Source of the DNA: Telluria mixta
GTDB lineage: Bacteria; Pseudomonadota; Gammaproteobacteria; Burkholderiales; Burkholderiaceae_D
Assembly: GCF_029223865.1 (NCBI RefSeq)
Contig: NZ_CP119520.1
Coordinates: 3,844,001 to 3,908,000 of the forward strand
Length of the DNA: 64,000 nt
Direction: 5' to 3'
The position numbers were made by a program, and so were the translations under genes. Shown here one piece after another: positions 16,869 to 29,126 of this stretch. How positions within the stretch are numbered: the first letter of the stretch is position 1; every line of letters begins with the position of its first letter. The notes beneath the pieces were generated by a model that made no database searches, had not been told where the DNA came from, and saw only the letters and a list, made by a program, of their open reading frames with translations.

Positions 16869-19172
16869 ATGACCACGAAGAAAAACAACACCCCGAATTC
16901 CTTCATCACCAGCCGCAAGCATGTCCGTACGCTGCCGACCCCGGCACTGGCCATGCTCGCGTCGCTGGCCCTGCCCGCCGTCGCCCATGCCGCGCCGGAC
17001 GTCACCCCCGATCCGTCGATTCCCAGCGTGCAGGTGACGGGCGCCAACCAGCAGCAGCCGACCTCGGCCAACAGCAAATTCACCGCACCGCTTCTCGACA
17101 CGCCGAAATCCGTCACCATCGTGCCGGCCGAGGTCATCGCGCAGACGGGCGCCACGTCGCTGACGGATGCGCTGCGCACCGTGCCCGGCATCACCATCGG
17201 CGCGGCCGAAGGCGGCAACCCGGTCGGCGACAACATGTTCATCCGCGGCTACAACGCCCAGACGGACACGTACATCGACGGCATCCGCGATGCCGGTTCG
17301 CAGTCGCGCGAGATCTTCGCCGTGGAGCAGGTCGAAGTCGTCAAGGGCCCGAATTCGGCGCTGGGCGGCCGTTCGTCGGCCGGCGGCGGCGTCAACCTGA
17401 TCACGAAGACGGCGCAGTCGTACGACTTCAACCACGCCAGCGTCGGCATCGGCACGGACAAGTACCGCCGCATCACGGGCGACATCAACCGCAACATCGG
17501 CAGCAACAGCGCGTTCCGCCTGAACGTGATGGCGCACGAGAACGACGTGCCGGGCCGCGACATCGTCGGCGGCAAGCGCTGGGGCGTGGCGCCGACCGTG
17601 ACGTTCGGCCTGACCGGCCCGACGCGCGCCATCGTCAGCGTCTACCACATGACGTCGCACGAGATCCCGGACACGGGCATCCCGTTCAACAACCCGATCA
17701 CGACCGGCACCAACGTGTCGAAGAACGGCAACGGCACGCCGTTCAACGTCGACCGCTCGACGTTCTACGGCCTGGCCAACCGCGACTTCCGCGACACCAA
17801 GAGCGACATCGCGACGATCGACCTGCGCCACCAGCTGGCCAACGGCATCACCCTGCGCAACGTCACGCGCTACGGCAAGTCGAACAACGACTACGTCTGG
17901 ACCCAGCCGGACGACTCGAAGGGCAACACGGTCCTGTACGGCACCGTCTGGCGCCGTGCCAACACCCGCGTCACGGAAACCCGCACGCTGTCGAACGTGA
18001 CGAGCGTGTCGGGCGACCTGCAGACCGCCGGCATCAAGCATTCGTACAACGCGGGCGTCGAGTTCGACCGCGAGACGACGGATCGCGCCGCCTACGTCTT
18101 CACGCCGGGCACGAACAACCCGCTGACGAACACGTTCACCTGCCCGACGTCCGGCAGCACCACGCTGTACAACTGCACGACGCTCGTCGATCCGAACCCG
18201 TACGATCCGTGGGTCTATACCCGCGCCGTGTCGGGCGCGCTGACGCACGTGAACACGAAGACGAAGGCGGCCTACGCGTTCGACACCATCGAATTCAACC
18301 CGCAGTGGCAAGTGAACCTGGGCGCGCGCTACGACGACTTCCAGACCACGCTGAAGACCTTGCCGACGGCGACCACGGCGGCCGTGGCGGCACACGTCGA
18401 CAGCACCTTCTGGAGCTGGCAGACGGGCCTCGTCTACAAGCCGGCCTCGAACGGCAGCATCTACCTGGCCTATGCGACGTCGGCGACCCCGCCGGGCAAC
18501 GACGGCGGCGACGGCCTGGACGCGCTGACGGTGGCCGTGCAGAACCTGCAGCCCCAGCGCAGCAAGAACTTTGAACTGGGCACCAAGTGGGACGTGATGC
18601 CGGGCGGGCGCCTGTCGCTGACGGCGGCCGTTTTCAAGAGCACGATGAGCAATGCCCGCGTGACGGCACCGGACGGCACGACGCAGAACGTCGGCCGCAA
18701 GGAAATCAAGGGCGTCGAGCTGGGCTTCTCCGGCAAGCTGACCTCGCAGTGGAGCGTGTTCGGCGGCTACACGTACCTGGACGCGGAAATCGCGGACAAC
18801 GGCTACCTGAACATCGGCACGACCGCGAAGCCCGTGTACGTGGTCTCGCCGTACAACGGCAACCGCTTCCCGACGACGCCGAAGCATTCGGCCTCGCTGT
18901 GGACGACGTATGCCGTCACGAAGGACTTCACGTTCGGCATGGGCCTGAACTCGATGTCGATGGTCTACGCGAACGTCAACAACAACAAGTGGGTGCCGGG
19001 CTATACCCGCTTCGACGCGATGGCCAGCTATGCGCTGAACAAGGACATCAGCCTGCAGCTGAACGTGCAGAACCTGACCGACAAGCTGTACTTCGACAAG
19101 GTCTCGTCGCCGCACTATGCCGGAGTGGGTCCGGGCCGCTCGGCCACCCTGTCGGCCAACGTCAAGTTCTAA
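16869..19172 (+). CDS. TonB-dependent siderophore receptor (catecholate type, Fiu-like)
   Basis: This 767-residue outer-membrane receptor imports ferric siderophore with TonB energy. It has a signal peptide (ending PAVAHA), a TonB-box-like region (PSVQVTG), and a plug domain beginning [34 protein letters not shown]. The barrel follows, and the C-terminus is SANVKF with the terminal Phe needed for outer-membrane assembly. ATG 16869 gives a clean signal peptide; an in-frame ATG at 16824 would add 15 residues. A Fur box precedes it, and a PKHD hydroxylase of the PiuC type follows after 16 nt. That pair is typical of piuA/piuC and fiu/ybiX. Iron repression is expected. Confidence 0.92.
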   Translation: MTTKKNNTPNSFITSRKHVRTLPTPALAMLASLALPAVAHAAPDVTPDPSIPSVQVTGANQQQPTSANSKFTAPLLDTPKSVTIVPAEVIAQTGATSLTDALRTVPGITIGAAEGGNPVGDNMFIRGYNAQTDTYIDGIRDAGSQSREIFAVEQVEVVKGPNSALGGRSSAGGGVNLITKTAQSYDFNHASVGIGTDKYRRITGDINRNIGSNSAFRLNVMAHENDVPGRDIVGGKRWGVAPTVTFGLTGPTRAIVSVYHMTSHEIPDTGIPFNNPITTGTNVSKNGNGTPFNVDRSTFYGLANRDFRDTKSDIATIDLRHQLANGITLRNVTRYGKSNNDYVWTQPDDSKGNTVLYGTVWRRANTRVTETRTLSNVTSVSGDLQTAGIKHSYNAGVEFDRETTDRAAYVFTPGTNNPLTNTFTCPTSGSTTLYNCTTLVDPNPYDPWVYTRAVSGALTHVNTKTKAAYAFDTIEFNPQWQVNLGARYDDFQTTLKTLPTATTAAVAAHVDSTFWSWQTGLVYKPASNGSIYLAYATSATPPGNDGGDGLDALTVAVQNLQPQRSKNFELGTKWDVMPGGRLSLTAAVFKSTMSNARVTAPDGTTQNVGRKEIKGVELGFSGKLTSQWSVFGGYTYLDAEIADNGYLNIGTTAKPVYVVSPYNGNRFPTTPKHSASLWTTYAVTKDFTFGMGLNSMSMVYANVNNNKWVPGYTRFDAMASYALNKDISLQLNVQNLTDKLYFDKVSSPHYAGVGPGRSATLSANVKF

Positions 19173-19188
19173 TCGGGACGCGCAGTCC

Positions 19189-19866
19189 ATGATGCTCCAT
19201 ATTCCAGGCGTGCTGACCGCGGACCAGGTAAAGTCCATGCGCGAGCGCCTGGATGCGACGGACTGGATCGACGGCCGCGCGAGCGTCGGGAGCCAGGGTG
19301 CGCAGGTCAAGCGCAACCGCCAGCTGGCGGAGGGTTCTCCGCTCGCGCTGGAACTGGGCCAGATCGTCAGCGCCGCGCTGATGGCGAACCCGCTGTTCTT
19401 TTCGAGCGTGCTCCCGTTGCGCATCCTGCCGCCGTTCTTCAACAGCTATGCGGGCGGGGAACACTACGGCCTGCACATCGACGGCGCCATCCGCTCGCAA
19501 CGGGGTGCATCACCCGTCCGCTCGGACGTGTCGTGCACCGTGTTCCTGAGCGATCCGGACGACTACGACGGCGGCGAGCTGACGGTCGTCGACACGTACG
19601 GCACGCACGAAGTGAAGCTGCCGGCGGGCGATGCGATCGTCTATCCGTCGTCCAGCGTGCACGAAGTGAAGCCGGTGACGCGCGGCGAGCGCGTGGCATC
19701 GTTCCTGTGGGTGCAGAGCATGGTGCGCGACGACTGGAAGAGGGCGATGCTGCTGGAGCTGGACACCAACATCCAGGCCTTGCGTGCGAAGCACGGCGAT
19801 GGGGCGGAGATGGTGGCCCTCACAGGGCATTATCACAACCTGCTCCGGATGTGGGCGGAGACCTGA
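19189..19866 (+). CDS. Fe(II)/2-oxoglutarate-dependent PKHD-type hydroxylase (PiuC/YbiX family)
   Basis: This 225-residue double-stranded beta-helix dioxygenase has the iron ligands H96 and D98 in [10 protein letters not shown] and H158 in SSSVHEV. The 2-oxoglutarate Arg is R168 in RGERVASF. Its length matches PiuC/YbiX (about 225). In this family the gene is always beside a catecholate siderophore receptor, as here, in one operon under a Fur box. The substrate is not established; a role in handling the imported siderophore or its iron is inferred from context. Confidence 0.9.
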   Translation: MMLHIPGVLTADQVKSMRERLDATDWIDGRASVGSQGAQVKRNRQLAEGSPLALELGQIVSAALMANPLFFSSVLPLRILPPFFNSYAGGEHYGLHIDGAIRSQRGASPVRSDVSCTVFLSDPDDYDGGELTVVDTYGTHEVKLPAGDAIVYPSSSVHEVKPVTRGERVASFLWVQSMVRDDWKRAMLLELDTNIQALRAKHGDGAEMVALTGHYHNLLRMWAET

Positions 19867-19870
19867 CCTC

Positions 19871-19958
19871 AAGACCGTCGTTCCCGCGCAGGCGGGAACC
19901 CAAGTTTGCCGGCTGGGCAACGAACTTGGGCCCCTGCCTTCGCAGGGGCGACGGTCTT
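19871..19958. repeat. 88-bp imperfect palindromic intergenic element
   Basis: The element is bounded by AAGACCGTCG (19871-19880) and CGACGGTCTT (19949-19958), exact reverse complements. Inside are TTCCCGCGCAGGCGGGAA, CCCAAGTT with AACTTGGG, and CCCCTGCCTTCGCAGGGG, each a nested hairpin. The whole could fold into a cruciform or a long RNA stem. From memory, such GTTCCCGC-GCAGGCGGGAACC elements are common in Burkholderiales intergenic DNA and behave like REP/MITE sequences. No coding capacity. Confidence 0.7.
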
Positions 19959-19972
19959 AAAGGTAACAATGA

Positions 19973-20008
19973 AAAAGGGCCGGAACCCGTCAAGGTTCCA
20001 GCCCTTTT
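19973..20008. terminator. Bidirectional rho-independent terminator between the PKHD gene and acnA
   Basis: AAAAGGGC-C-GGAACC (19973-19987) pairs with GGTTCC-A-GCCCTTTT (19994-20008) around CGTCAA. A and T runs at the ends suit both directions, and the flanking genes converge here. Confidence 0.9.
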
Positions 20009-20024
20009 GCTTTTCTAAAGCAGC

Positions 20025-22733
<2,709 letters not shown>

Positions 22734-22776
22734 TAACTTCTCCTTTGTGGGGATATTGTTGTTACCTGCAACTCAA

Positions 22777-23289
22777 TCAGCTTTTCGGTTCGGCCGGCGC
22801 CGCGGCCACCACCGGCGGCCTGGCCTGCTCCGCGTCCTTGCATTCGTTGGCCAGCTGGCGGCTCTGCTTCGAATCGAGCAGGATGCCTTTCGACGGAATG
22901 CCGATCCAGACCAGGCCGAGCTTCGCATTCTCGTAGCGCTGCGCGCCCGTGGTCGTACCCACCTTGTCCATGAGGCGCAGGCGGTTCTTCCAGCGCAGGG
23001 CGATGTGGCTGTCGTCCATCAGGTTGCGGTAGATGGTGACTTTGTTGTTCAATTCGCAAGAATACTCGGCCATCGTCGTGTCGGTGATGTCCGGTTCGGG
23101 CTCGTTGTCGGCGATGTCTTGCTTAGTGTCCTCTTTTTTTGCCTTTTTATGCTTGGAGGATTTTGCCTTTTCTTTCAAGACTTTGGTTGCCTTGGGGTGC
23201 GTTTCGGCAGCGGATGCTTGCACGCAAAGACCAGCGGCCGCGAGCGCAAAGGCACAGGCGGCAGCGATGTGTTTCAGAGTGATGGCCAT
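22777..23289 (-). CDS. Exported protein, possible C-type lysozyme inhibitor (MliC-like)
   Basis: This 170-residue protein has a signal peptide (MAITLKHIAAACAFALAAAGLCVQASAA) and a Lys-rich linker (about 35-60). The small domain pattern is Y-x-C (EYSC), IALRWKNRLRLM, TTTGAQRYENAKLGLVWIGIPSKGILLDS and a second Cys (ANEC). That order, Y-x-C ... sGarYe ... wi.kG..a.L ... C, resembles periplasmic MliC/PliC inhibitors of C-type lysozyme, which hold a disulphide between those cysteines. The resemblance is by eye and moderate. The start codon overlaps the citE-like stop by 1 nt (TGATG). An upstream in-frame start at 23541 is a shadow of that gene. Confidence 0.6.
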   Translation of the reverse strand: MAITLKHIAAACAFALAAAGLCVQASAAETHPKATKVLKEKAKSSKHKKAKKEDTKQDIADNEPEPDITDTTMAEYSCELNNKVTIYRNLMDDSHIALRWKNRLRLMDKVGTTTGAQRYENAKLGLVWIGIPSKGILLDSKQSRQLANECKDAEQARPPVVAAAPAEPKS

Positions 23290-24287
23290 CAGATGGATTC
23301 CGGTTGATTGACGAGTGCCGCCGCGGCATCCGGCAGCGCAAGGCCGGCCAGCTTCGCGCGCTGCAACACTGTCCAATAATATCGGTAGCTGGCGCGGTCG
23401 TGCAAGCGGCCACCGTGGGCGATCGGACCCCAGTCCTTCGCCATGGCCGCGGTCAGGATGCTCGTCGCTTCGTTCACCTCGGCCAGGCGCGGCGTGAACG
23501 CCTTGACGATCGGCTTGATCTGGTCGGGGTGGATGCTCCACATGCGCGTAAAGCCGAATTCGGCGGCGGCACGCTGGGCGTCGTTGGCGACGACGGCGCT
23601 GTCCTTGATCTCGGTCGTCACATTATGCGAAGGGACTTTGTCATGCGCATGACATGCCGCAACCATCTCCAGCTTCGCCCGGACGACGAGGGGATGGGTA
23701 AATTGACCCGGCGTACGCATCGCGGCGGCCGGCACCGCGCCGTAGTGGGCCGAGACGAAATCCATGATGCCGAACGACAGGGATTCGACCTGGGGCAGGG
23801 CGGCGATCGCGTACACGTCGTGCAGGGCGCCGTGCGTTTCGATCAGGACGTGCAGCGGCAGGCGCTTTTCTTCTCCGCGTCCGGCTTTTGCGGCGGCCAA
23901 GTTGACGAGGTCCTGCGCGCGCAGCACGTCTTCGAGGCTGTTCGGCTTGGGCAGCACGACGTAGGCGAGCTTTTGCGCGGCGGCGCCGACGATGATCTCG
24001 ACGTCCTGCGCGAAATGGACACTCCCCACGTCGTGCAGGCGGGCGCCGATCCGGTTATGGCGGTTGTCGTCGCTGTTGATCAACGTTGCCACGAGCTCGG
24101 CGTGCGCGCGCTCGTCGCCGGCGCTGGCGCCGTCCTCGCAATCGAAGGTGATGTCGAAAATGGGACCAAGCTCTTGTTGCAGGGCCATCGATTTGCGCAT
24201 CAGCTTCTCGCTGCCGGCATAGTGGTCGCAGGCAGGGAGCAGCAATGGCTGGCGTTGGCCCTGGAATAAAACCTCGGAAGGATGCAT
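23289..24287 (-). CDS. HpcH/HpaI aldolase / citrate lyase beta-subunit-like (CitE-like)
   Basis: This 332-residue TIM-barrel lyase of the CitE/malyl-CoA lyase superfamily probably cleaves or forms a C-C bond of a CoA-linked or free 3-hydroxy acid. It has DITFDCEDGA (metal-binding acid and the conserved CEDG), NRIGARLHD with the conserved Arg, KLAYVVLPKPNS, and HVLIETHGALHDVYAIAALPQVESLSFGIMDF with the Glu metal ligand. It sits between mdh and acnA, so the product is probably a TCA-related compound such as malate plus an acyl-CoA. There are no CitD or CitF partners in the window, so true citrate lyase is unlikely. Confidence 0.85.
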   Translation of the reverse strand: MHPSEVLFQGQRQPLLLPACDHYAGSEKLMRKSMALQQELGPIFDITFDCEDGASAGDERAHAELVATLINSDDNRHNRIGARLHDVGSVHFAQDVEIIVGAAAQKLAYVVLPKPNSLEDVLRAQDLVNLAAAKAGRGEEKRLPLHVLIETHGALHDVYAIAALPQVESLSFGIMDFVSAHYGAVPAAAMRTPGQFTHPLVVRAKLEMVAACHAHDKVPSHNVTTEIKDSAVVANDAQRAAAEFGFTRMWSIHPDQIKPIVKAFTPRLAEVNEATSILTAAMAKDWGPIAHGGRLHDRASYRYYWTVLQRAKLAGLALPDAAAALVNQPESI

Positions 24288-24297
24288 ATTGATTCCG

Positions 24298-24331
24298 AAA
24301 AAAACGGCGGCGCGTCGTGCGCGCCGCCGTT
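24298..24331 (-). terminator. Rho-independent terminator after mdh
   Basis: On the minus strand AACGGCGGCGCG and CGCGCCGCCGTT (24331-24320 and 24314-24303) form a 12-bp perfect stem with a 5-nt loop, followed by seven Ts. It separates mdh from the citE-like gene 11 nt further on. Confidence 0.9.
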
Positions 24332-24337
24332 ATGGGA

Positions 24338-25330
24338 TTACTGGCCCAGCAGGTGAGCGACGCCTGCGCGCTCTTCGTTCAGTTCGTTCAGCGTCAGGTT
24401 GATGCGCTCTTGCGAGAACGCGTCGATTTCCAGGCCCTGCACGATCTTGTACTCGCCGTTTTCGGTGGTCACCGGGAAGCCGAAGACGATGCCTTCCGGG
24501 ATGCCGTACGAACCGTCCGACGGCACGCCCATCGTGGTCCACTTGCCGTTGGTGCCCAGCACCCAGTCACGCACGTGGTCGATGGCGGCATTGGCGGCCG
24601 AAGCTGCCGACGATGCGCCGCGGGCGTCGATGATGGCGGCGCCGCGCTTGCCGACGGTCGGCAGGAACGTATTGGCGTTCCATTCCTGGTCGTTGATCAG
24701 GTCCTTGACCGACTGGCCGTCGACCGTAGCGAAGCGGTAGTCGGCGTACATGGTCGGCGAGTGGTTGCCCCAGACGACCATCTTCTCGATGCCGCCGACG
24801 GCCTTGCCGGTCTTGGCAGCGACTTGCGACAGGGCGCGGTTGTGGTCCAGGCGCAGCATGGCGGTGAAGTTCTTGGCCGGCAGGTTCGGGGCCGATTTCA
24901 TCGCGATATGGGCGTTGGTGTTGGCCGGGTTGCCGACCACCAGGACTTTCACGTCGCGCGATGCGACGGCGTCCAGGGCCTTGCCCTGCACCGTGAAGAT
25001 CTGGGCGTTGGCTTCCAGCAGGTCTTTACGCTCCATGCCCGGGCCGCGCGGACGGGCACCGACCAGCAGGGCGACGTCGGCATCCTTGAATGCGGTCATC
25101 GGGTCGCTGTGGGCGGTCATGCCCGCCAGCAGCGGGAATGCGCAATCTTCCAGTTCCATCATGACGCCTTTCAGCGCCTTCTGTGCTTTTTCGTTGTCGA
25201 TTTCGAGCAGCTGCAGAATGACCGGCTGGTCCTTGCCCAGCATGTCGCCGTTGGCGATGCGGAACAGCAGGGAATAGCCGATCTGGCCGGCCGCGCCGGT
25301 AACGGCAACGCGCTTAGGGGTTTTAGCCAT
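24338..25330 (-). CDS. mdh: Malate dehydrogenase
   Basis: This 330-residue NAD-dependent malate dehydrogenase oxidises malate to oxaloacetate. It has [12 protein letters not shown] (NAD binding), [22 protein letters not shown] (substrate Arg residues), [19 protein letters not shown] and the catalytic His in [17 protein letters not shown]. The length fits the approximately 330-residue type used in betaproteobacteria. ATG 25330 gives [16 protein letters not shown]; an in-frame upstream extension to 25399 is not conserved in the family. The gene is divergent from a GntR regulator, with a shared 245-nt control region that holds a perfect palindrome. Confidence 0.96.
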   Translation of the reverse strand: MAKTPKRVAVTGAAGQIGYSLLFRIANGDMLGKDQPVILQLLEIDNEKAQKALKGVMMELEDCAFPLLAGMTAHSDPMTAFKDADVALLVGARPRGPGMERKDLLEANAQIFTVQGKALDAVASRDVKVLVVGNPANTNAHIAMKSAPNLPAKNFTAMLRLDHNRALSQVAAKTGKAVGGIEKMVVWGNHSPTMYADYRFATVDGQSVKDLINDQEWNANTFLPTVGKRGAAIIDARGASSAASAANAAIDHVRDWVLGTNGKWTTMGVPSDGSYGIPEGIVFGFPVTTENGEYKIVQGLEIDAFSQERINLTLNELNEERAGVAHLLGQ

Positions 25331-25518
25331 GATGAATCTCCAAAGTGGGAAAGAAAAACGGGGCGACGCAGAGGATACGCCAGTTTGGGAAAACTGCAAT
25401 CATACCAAAAGCACTACCCGCGGGCCGGGCGTGCGACAGTTGCCGACAGGCGGGGCGCCCACGCTCGATCGACCGCGAGTGTATGCCCGCACGATTCCAT
25501 CTGTCAATTCATATCATA

Positions 25519-25534
25519 TGTCTTATATAAGACA
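25519..25534. promoter_or_regulatory. Probable GntR operator (16-bp perfect palindrome)
   Basis: TGTCTTATATAAGACA is its own reverse complement. It lies 42 nt upstream of the gntR start and 188 nt upstream of mdh. The GTCT...AGAC ends with an AT-rich core fit HutC-subfamily GntR operators. It may control gntR itself and possibly mdh. Confidence 0.75.
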
Positions 25535-25575
25535 CATAATCCGAGGGTTTCTCCACTGGACGGACCTTTGGATTT

Positions 25576-26391
25576 ATGAAAAAATCGCTGTCTATGAACC
25601 CAGCCCCGTCCAATCCGAACAGCAATGGCGCCACGAATACGAGCGCCGGCAGCGCTGTCGGCGGCGCGGCGCCTTCCCCCACCTTCTCTCCACTTTACCA
25701 GCAGATCAAGGCGCTCATCACGCAGAGCCTGCAGTCCGGCGAGTGGAAGCCGGGCGAACTGATCCCCAGCGAAGTCGAGCTGGCCGGCCGCTACAAGGTC
25801 AGCCAGGGCACCGTACGCAAGGCCATCGACGAGCTCGCCGCCGAGCACCTCGTCGTGCGCCGCCAGGGTAAAGGCACGTTCGTCGCCACCCACAACGAGG
25901 CGCGTGCCCACTTCCGTTTCCTCAAGCTGATGCCCGACGAGGGCGTCCCCCAGCATTTCGATCACGAATACCTCGAGGTCAAGCGCATCCGTGCGCCGGC
26001 CGAGGTGGCGCGCCTGCTCGACCTGAAGTCGGGCGACGCGGTCGTCTATATCAAACGGCTGATGAGCGACGGCGGCGCGCCGACGATCCTGGAAGAACTC
26101 TGGCTGCCGGGGCAGCTGTTCAAGGGGCTGACGGCCGAGCGCCTGGCGGAATACAAGGGCCCGATGTATGGACTGTTCGAATCGGAGTTCGGCACGCGCA
26201 TGATCCGCGCGTCGGAAAAGATCCGGGCGGTGGCGGCGGACACGCCCACGGCACTGGCGCTGAAAGTGCCGGAAGGAACGCCGCTGCTGTGCGCGGACCG
26301 GGTGTCGTTCACCTATGGAGACAAGGCGGTGGAATTGCGGCGTGGGCTGTATCTGACCACCAAACACCATTACCAAAACGAATTGTCCTGA
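25576..26391 (+). CDS. GntR-family (HutC subfamily) regulator with UTRA domain
   Basis: This 271-residue regulator has a Ser/Asn-rich N-terminal extension (1-35), a winged-helix domain (PLYQQIKALITQSLQSGEWKPGELIPSEVELAGRYKVSQGTVRKAIDELAAEHLVVRRQGKGTFV) and a C-terminal UTRA effector domain. The UTRA domain ends LLCADRVSFTYGDKAVELRRGLYLT. HutC-type regulators bind small metabolites. It lies between mdh and sdhCDABE, so control of TCA genes by a TCA intermediate is a reasonable inference. A 16-bp palindrome 42 nt upstream is the likely autoregulatory site. Confidence 0.9.
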   Translation: MKKSLSMNPAPSNPNSNGATNTSAGSAVGGAAPSPTFSPLYQQIKALITQSLQSGEWKPGELIPSEVELAGRYKVSQGTVRKAIDELAAEHLVVRRQGKGTFVATHNEARAHFRFLKLMPDEGVPQHFDHEYLEVKRIRAPAEVARLLDLKSGDAVVYIKRLMSDGGAPTILEELWLPGQLFKGLTAERLAEYKGPMYGLFESEFGTRMIRASEKIRAVAADTPTALALKVPEGTPLLCADRVSFTYGDKAVELRRGLYLTTKHHYQNELS

Positions 26392-26424
26392 ATTGTTTTT
26401 GTGCCGGCTCTATGCTGGTGCATG

Positions 26425-26441
26425 AATCGCTTGCAGCGATT
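26425..26441. repeat. Short inverted repeat upstream of sdhC
   Basis: AATCGC (26425-26430) and GCGATT (26436-26441) are separated by TTGCA, 90 nt before sdhC. It may be part of the sdh promoter control. It does not resemble the GntR palindrome. Confidence 0.3.
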
Positions 26442-26530
26442 ACAATGCCTTGATTTTGGGCAAGCGTCGACGACCCCGCCGGCGCAATCCCGGGTCCACT
26501 ATAAATATACGCTTTAAGGGAGGTGTTCCA

Positions 26531-26953
26531 ATGTCCGAAGCCGTGAAAAACGCGCAAAAAAGAGGGCAGCCGATCCGTAATGTGAGCATTACGGACATCA
26601 CGATGAATTACAAGCAGCCGCCGTCGGCCATCGTGTCGATCCTGCACCGTATCAGCGGCTTCGTGCTGTTCCTCTTCCTGCCGTTCCTGCTCTACCTGTT
26701 CGAGCAGAGCATCCGTTCCGAGATCTCGTTCGCGCACTTCGCGGGCATCGTCAGCCATCCGTTCACGAAGATCGTCATCCTGGGCCTGTCCTGGGGCTAC
26801 CTGCACCACTTCTGCGCCGGTATCCGCCACCTGTTCATGGACAATCACATGGCCCTGGACAAGGACGCCTCGCAGCGCACCGCCCGTTACGTGCTGGTCG
26901 TCGCCCTGGCGCTGACCCTGCTGGTCGCCCTCAAACTGTTCGGAGTGTTTTAA
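26531..26953 (+). CDS. sdhC: Succinate dehydrogenase cytochrome b556 subunit
   Basis: This 140-residue membrane anchor of complex II holds heme b and ubiquinone together with SdhD. Three membrane helices are visible: SILHRISGFVLFLFLPFLLYLF, IVILGLSWGYLHHFCAGI and YVLVVALALTLLVALKLFGVF. The family signature SILHRISG and the heme-ligand region HHFCAGIRHLFMD are present. ATG 26531 follows a strong AAGGGAGG site; an in-frame start at 26450 is not needed. It is the first gene of sdhCDABE. Confidence 0.94.
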   Translation: MSEAVKNAQKRGQPIRNVSITDITMNYKQPPSAIVSILHRISGFVLFLFLPFLLYLFEQSIRSEISFAHFAGIVSHPFTKIVILGLSWGYLHHFCAGIRHLFMDNHMALDKDASQRTARYVLVVALALTLLVALKLFGVF

Positions 26954-26958
26954 TTATC

Positions 26959-27330
26959 ATGGCTACTACCCCCAAGAACATCGGACAGCGCCGCCTCGTC
27001 GTCGGCGCGCACTACGGCATGCGCGACTGGCTGGCCCAGCGCGTGACCGCCATCGTGATGGTCGTCTTCACCGTCATCCTGCTGGTCTCGTTCCTGACCG
27101 GCCAGAATTTCACCTACGAAGGCTGGGCCGGCCTGTTCGCCCGCCAGTGGTTCAAGCTTTTCACGATGGTCACGTTCTTCGGCCTGTTCTACCACGTGTG
27201 GGTGGGCATCCGTGACATCTGGATGGACTACGTCAAACCGGTCGGCATCCGCCTGACCCTGCAGATCGCCACGGTGCTCTGGCTGCTCGCCTGCGCCGCC
27301 TGGACTGTGCAAATTCTCTGGAGCGTGTAA
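26959..27330 (+). CDS. sdhD: Succinate dehydrogenase membrane anchor subunit
   Basis: This 123-residue hydrophobic anchor of complex II has three helices: RVTAIVMVVFTVILLVSFL, WFKLFTMVTFFGLFYHVWVG and LQIATVLWLLACAAWTVQIL. HYGMRDWLAQRVTA and YHVWVGIRDIWMDYVKP are typical SdhD segments that contact quinone and heme. It starts 5 nt after sdhC and ends 2 nt before sdhA. Confidence 0.93.
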   Translation: MATTPKNIGQRRLVVGAHYGMRDWLAQRVTAIVMVVFTVILLVSFLTGQNFTYEGWAGLFARQWFKLFTMVTFFGLFYHVWVGIRDIWMDYVKPVGIRLTLQIATVLWLLACAAWTVQILWSV

Positions 27331-27332
27331 TC

Positions 27333-29111
27333 GTGGCAGCAATCAACACCAACATCCCCGTCCGCCATTTCGACGTCGTCATCGTCGGCGCCGGCGGTTC
27401 CGGCCTGCGCGCGGCGCTGCAACTGTCCGAAGCGGGCCTGAACGTGGCCGTGCTGTCGAAAGTGTTCCCGACCCGTTCGCACACGGTCGCCGCACAGGGC
27501 GGCATCGGCGCGTCCCTCGGCAACATGAGCGAGGACGACTGGTACTGGCACATGTTCGACACCGTCAAGGGTTCGGACTACCTGGGCGACCAGGACGCCA
27601 TCGAATTCATGTGCCGCGAAGCCCCGAAGGTCGTGTACGAACTGGAACACTTCGGCATGCCGTTCGACCGCAACCCGGACGGCACGATCTATCAACGTCC
27701 GTTCGGCGGCCACACCGCGAACTTCGGCGAGAAGCCGGTGCAGCGCGCCTGCGCCGCCGCCGACCGTACCGGCCACGCGCTGCTGCACACGCTGTACCAG
27801 CGTAACGTCCGCTCGCGCACGCACTTCTTCGTCGAGTGGCAGGCGCTGGACCTGGTGCGCAATGCCGACGGCGACGTCCTCGGCGTCGTCGCGCTGGAAA
27901 TGGAAACGGGCGACGTCATGATGCTGCAGGCGAAAACGACCGTGTTCGCCACGGGCGGCGCGGGCCGTATCTTCGCCGCGTCGACCAACGCCTTCATCAA
28001 CACCGGCGACGGCCTGGGCATGGCGGCACGTGCCGGCATCCCGCTGCAGGACATGGAGTTCTGGCAGTTCCACCCGACCGGCGTGGCCGGCGCGGGCGTC
28101 CTGATCACGGAAGGCGTGCGCGGCGAGGGCGGTATCCTCATCAACAGCAATGGCGAACGTTTCATGGAGCGCTACGCGCCGACCTTGAAAGACCTGGCGC
28201 CGCGCGACTTCGTGTCGCGCTCGATGGACCAGGAAATCAAGGAAGGCCGCGGCGTGGGTCCGAACAAGGACCACGTGCTGCTGGACCTGCGCCACATCGG
28301 CGCGGACACGATCCGCAAGCGCCTGCCGTCGATCCTGGAAATCGGCCACAAGTTCGCCAACGTCGACGCGACCAAGGAACCGATCCCGGTCGTGCCGACC
28401 ATCCACTACCAGATGGGCGGCATCCCGACCAACATCCACGGCCAGGTCGTCGTCCCCGACGGCACCGGTTCGCAGAAGGTCGTCAATGGCCTGTACGCGA
28501 TCGGCGAATGCTCGTGCGTGTCGGTGCACGGCGCGAACCGCCTGGGCACGAACTCGCTGCTCGACCTGGTGGTGTTCGGCCGCGCGGCCGGCAACCACAT
28601 CGTTGCGCAGAATCTGAAAGAGCAGGGCAACCGCGCGCTGCCGAAGGATTTCGCCGACTACGCGCTGGGCCGCCTGAACCGCCTGGAGACCTCGACCGGC
28701 GGCGAGAAGGTGCAGGACGTCGCGAACGACATCCGCGCCACGATGCAGAAGCACTGCGGCGTGTTCCGCACGCAGGCGCTGATGGACGAAGGCGTCAAGG
28801 AAATCATGGCCCTGGACGAGCGCCGCAAGCACGTCTCGTTCAAGGACAAGTCGAAGGTGTTCAACACGGCGCGCATCGAAGCGATCGAACTGGACAACCT
28901 GATCGAAGTGGCCAAGGCGACCGTCGTGTCGGCCGCGGCGCGCAAGGAATCGCGCGGCGCCCACGCCCACAGCGACTACGAGCAGCGCGACGACGTGAAC
29001 TGGATGAAGCACACCCTGTTCTACTCGGAAGGCAACCGTCTCGACTACAAGCCGGTCGTGACCAAGCCGCTCACCGTCGACACGTTCAAACCGAAGCCCC
29101 GCACGTTCTAA
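27333..29111 (+). CDS. sdhA: Succinate dehydrogenase flavoprotein subunit
   Basis: This 592-residue FAD subunit oxidises succinate to fumarate. It has DVVIVGAGGSGLRAAL (FAD binding), PTRSHTVAAQGGIGAS with the His that carries covalent FAD, and GGHTANFGEKPVQRACAAADRTGHALLHTLYQ. GGIPTNIHGQVV and HGANRLGTNSLLDLVVFGRAAG follow. The start is GTG at 27333, 2 nt after the sdhD stop, which implies translational coupling. Length and motifs are those of the standard enzyme. Confidence 0.97.
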   Translation: MAAINTNIPVRHFDVVIVGAGGSGLRAALQLSEAGLNVAVLSKVFPTRSHTVAAQGGIGASLGNMSEDDWYWHMFDTVKGSDYLGDQDAIEFMCREAPKVVYELEHFGMPFDRNPDGTIYQRPFGGHTANFGEKPVQRACAAADRTGHALLHTLYQRNVRSRTHFFVEWQALDLVRNADGDVLGVVALEMETGDVMMLQAKTTVFATGGAGRIFAASTNAFINTGDGLGMAARAGIPLQDMEFWQFHPTGVAGAGVLITEGVRGEGGILINSNGERFMERYAPTLKDLAPRDFVSRSMDQEIKEGRGVGPNKDHVLLDLRHIGADTIRKRLPSILEIGHKFANVDATKEPIPVVPTIHYQMGGIPTNIHGQVVVPDGTGSQKVVNGLYAIGECSCVSVHGANRLGTNSLLDLVVFGRAAGNHIVAQNLKEQGNRALPKDFADYALGRLNRLETSTGGEKVQDVANDIRATMQKHCGVFRTQALMDEGVKEIMALDERRKHVSFKDKSKVFNTARIEAIELDNLIEVAKATVVSAAARKESRGAHAHSDYEQRDDVNWMKHTLFYSEGNRLDYKPVVTKPLTVDTFKPKPRTF

Positions 29112-29126
29112 TTTAGGTACCAAACA

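Noticed and set aside
16821..19442. 873-codon antisense frame over the TonB receptor
   Set aside because: Shadow of the receptor with repetitive Arg/Val content.
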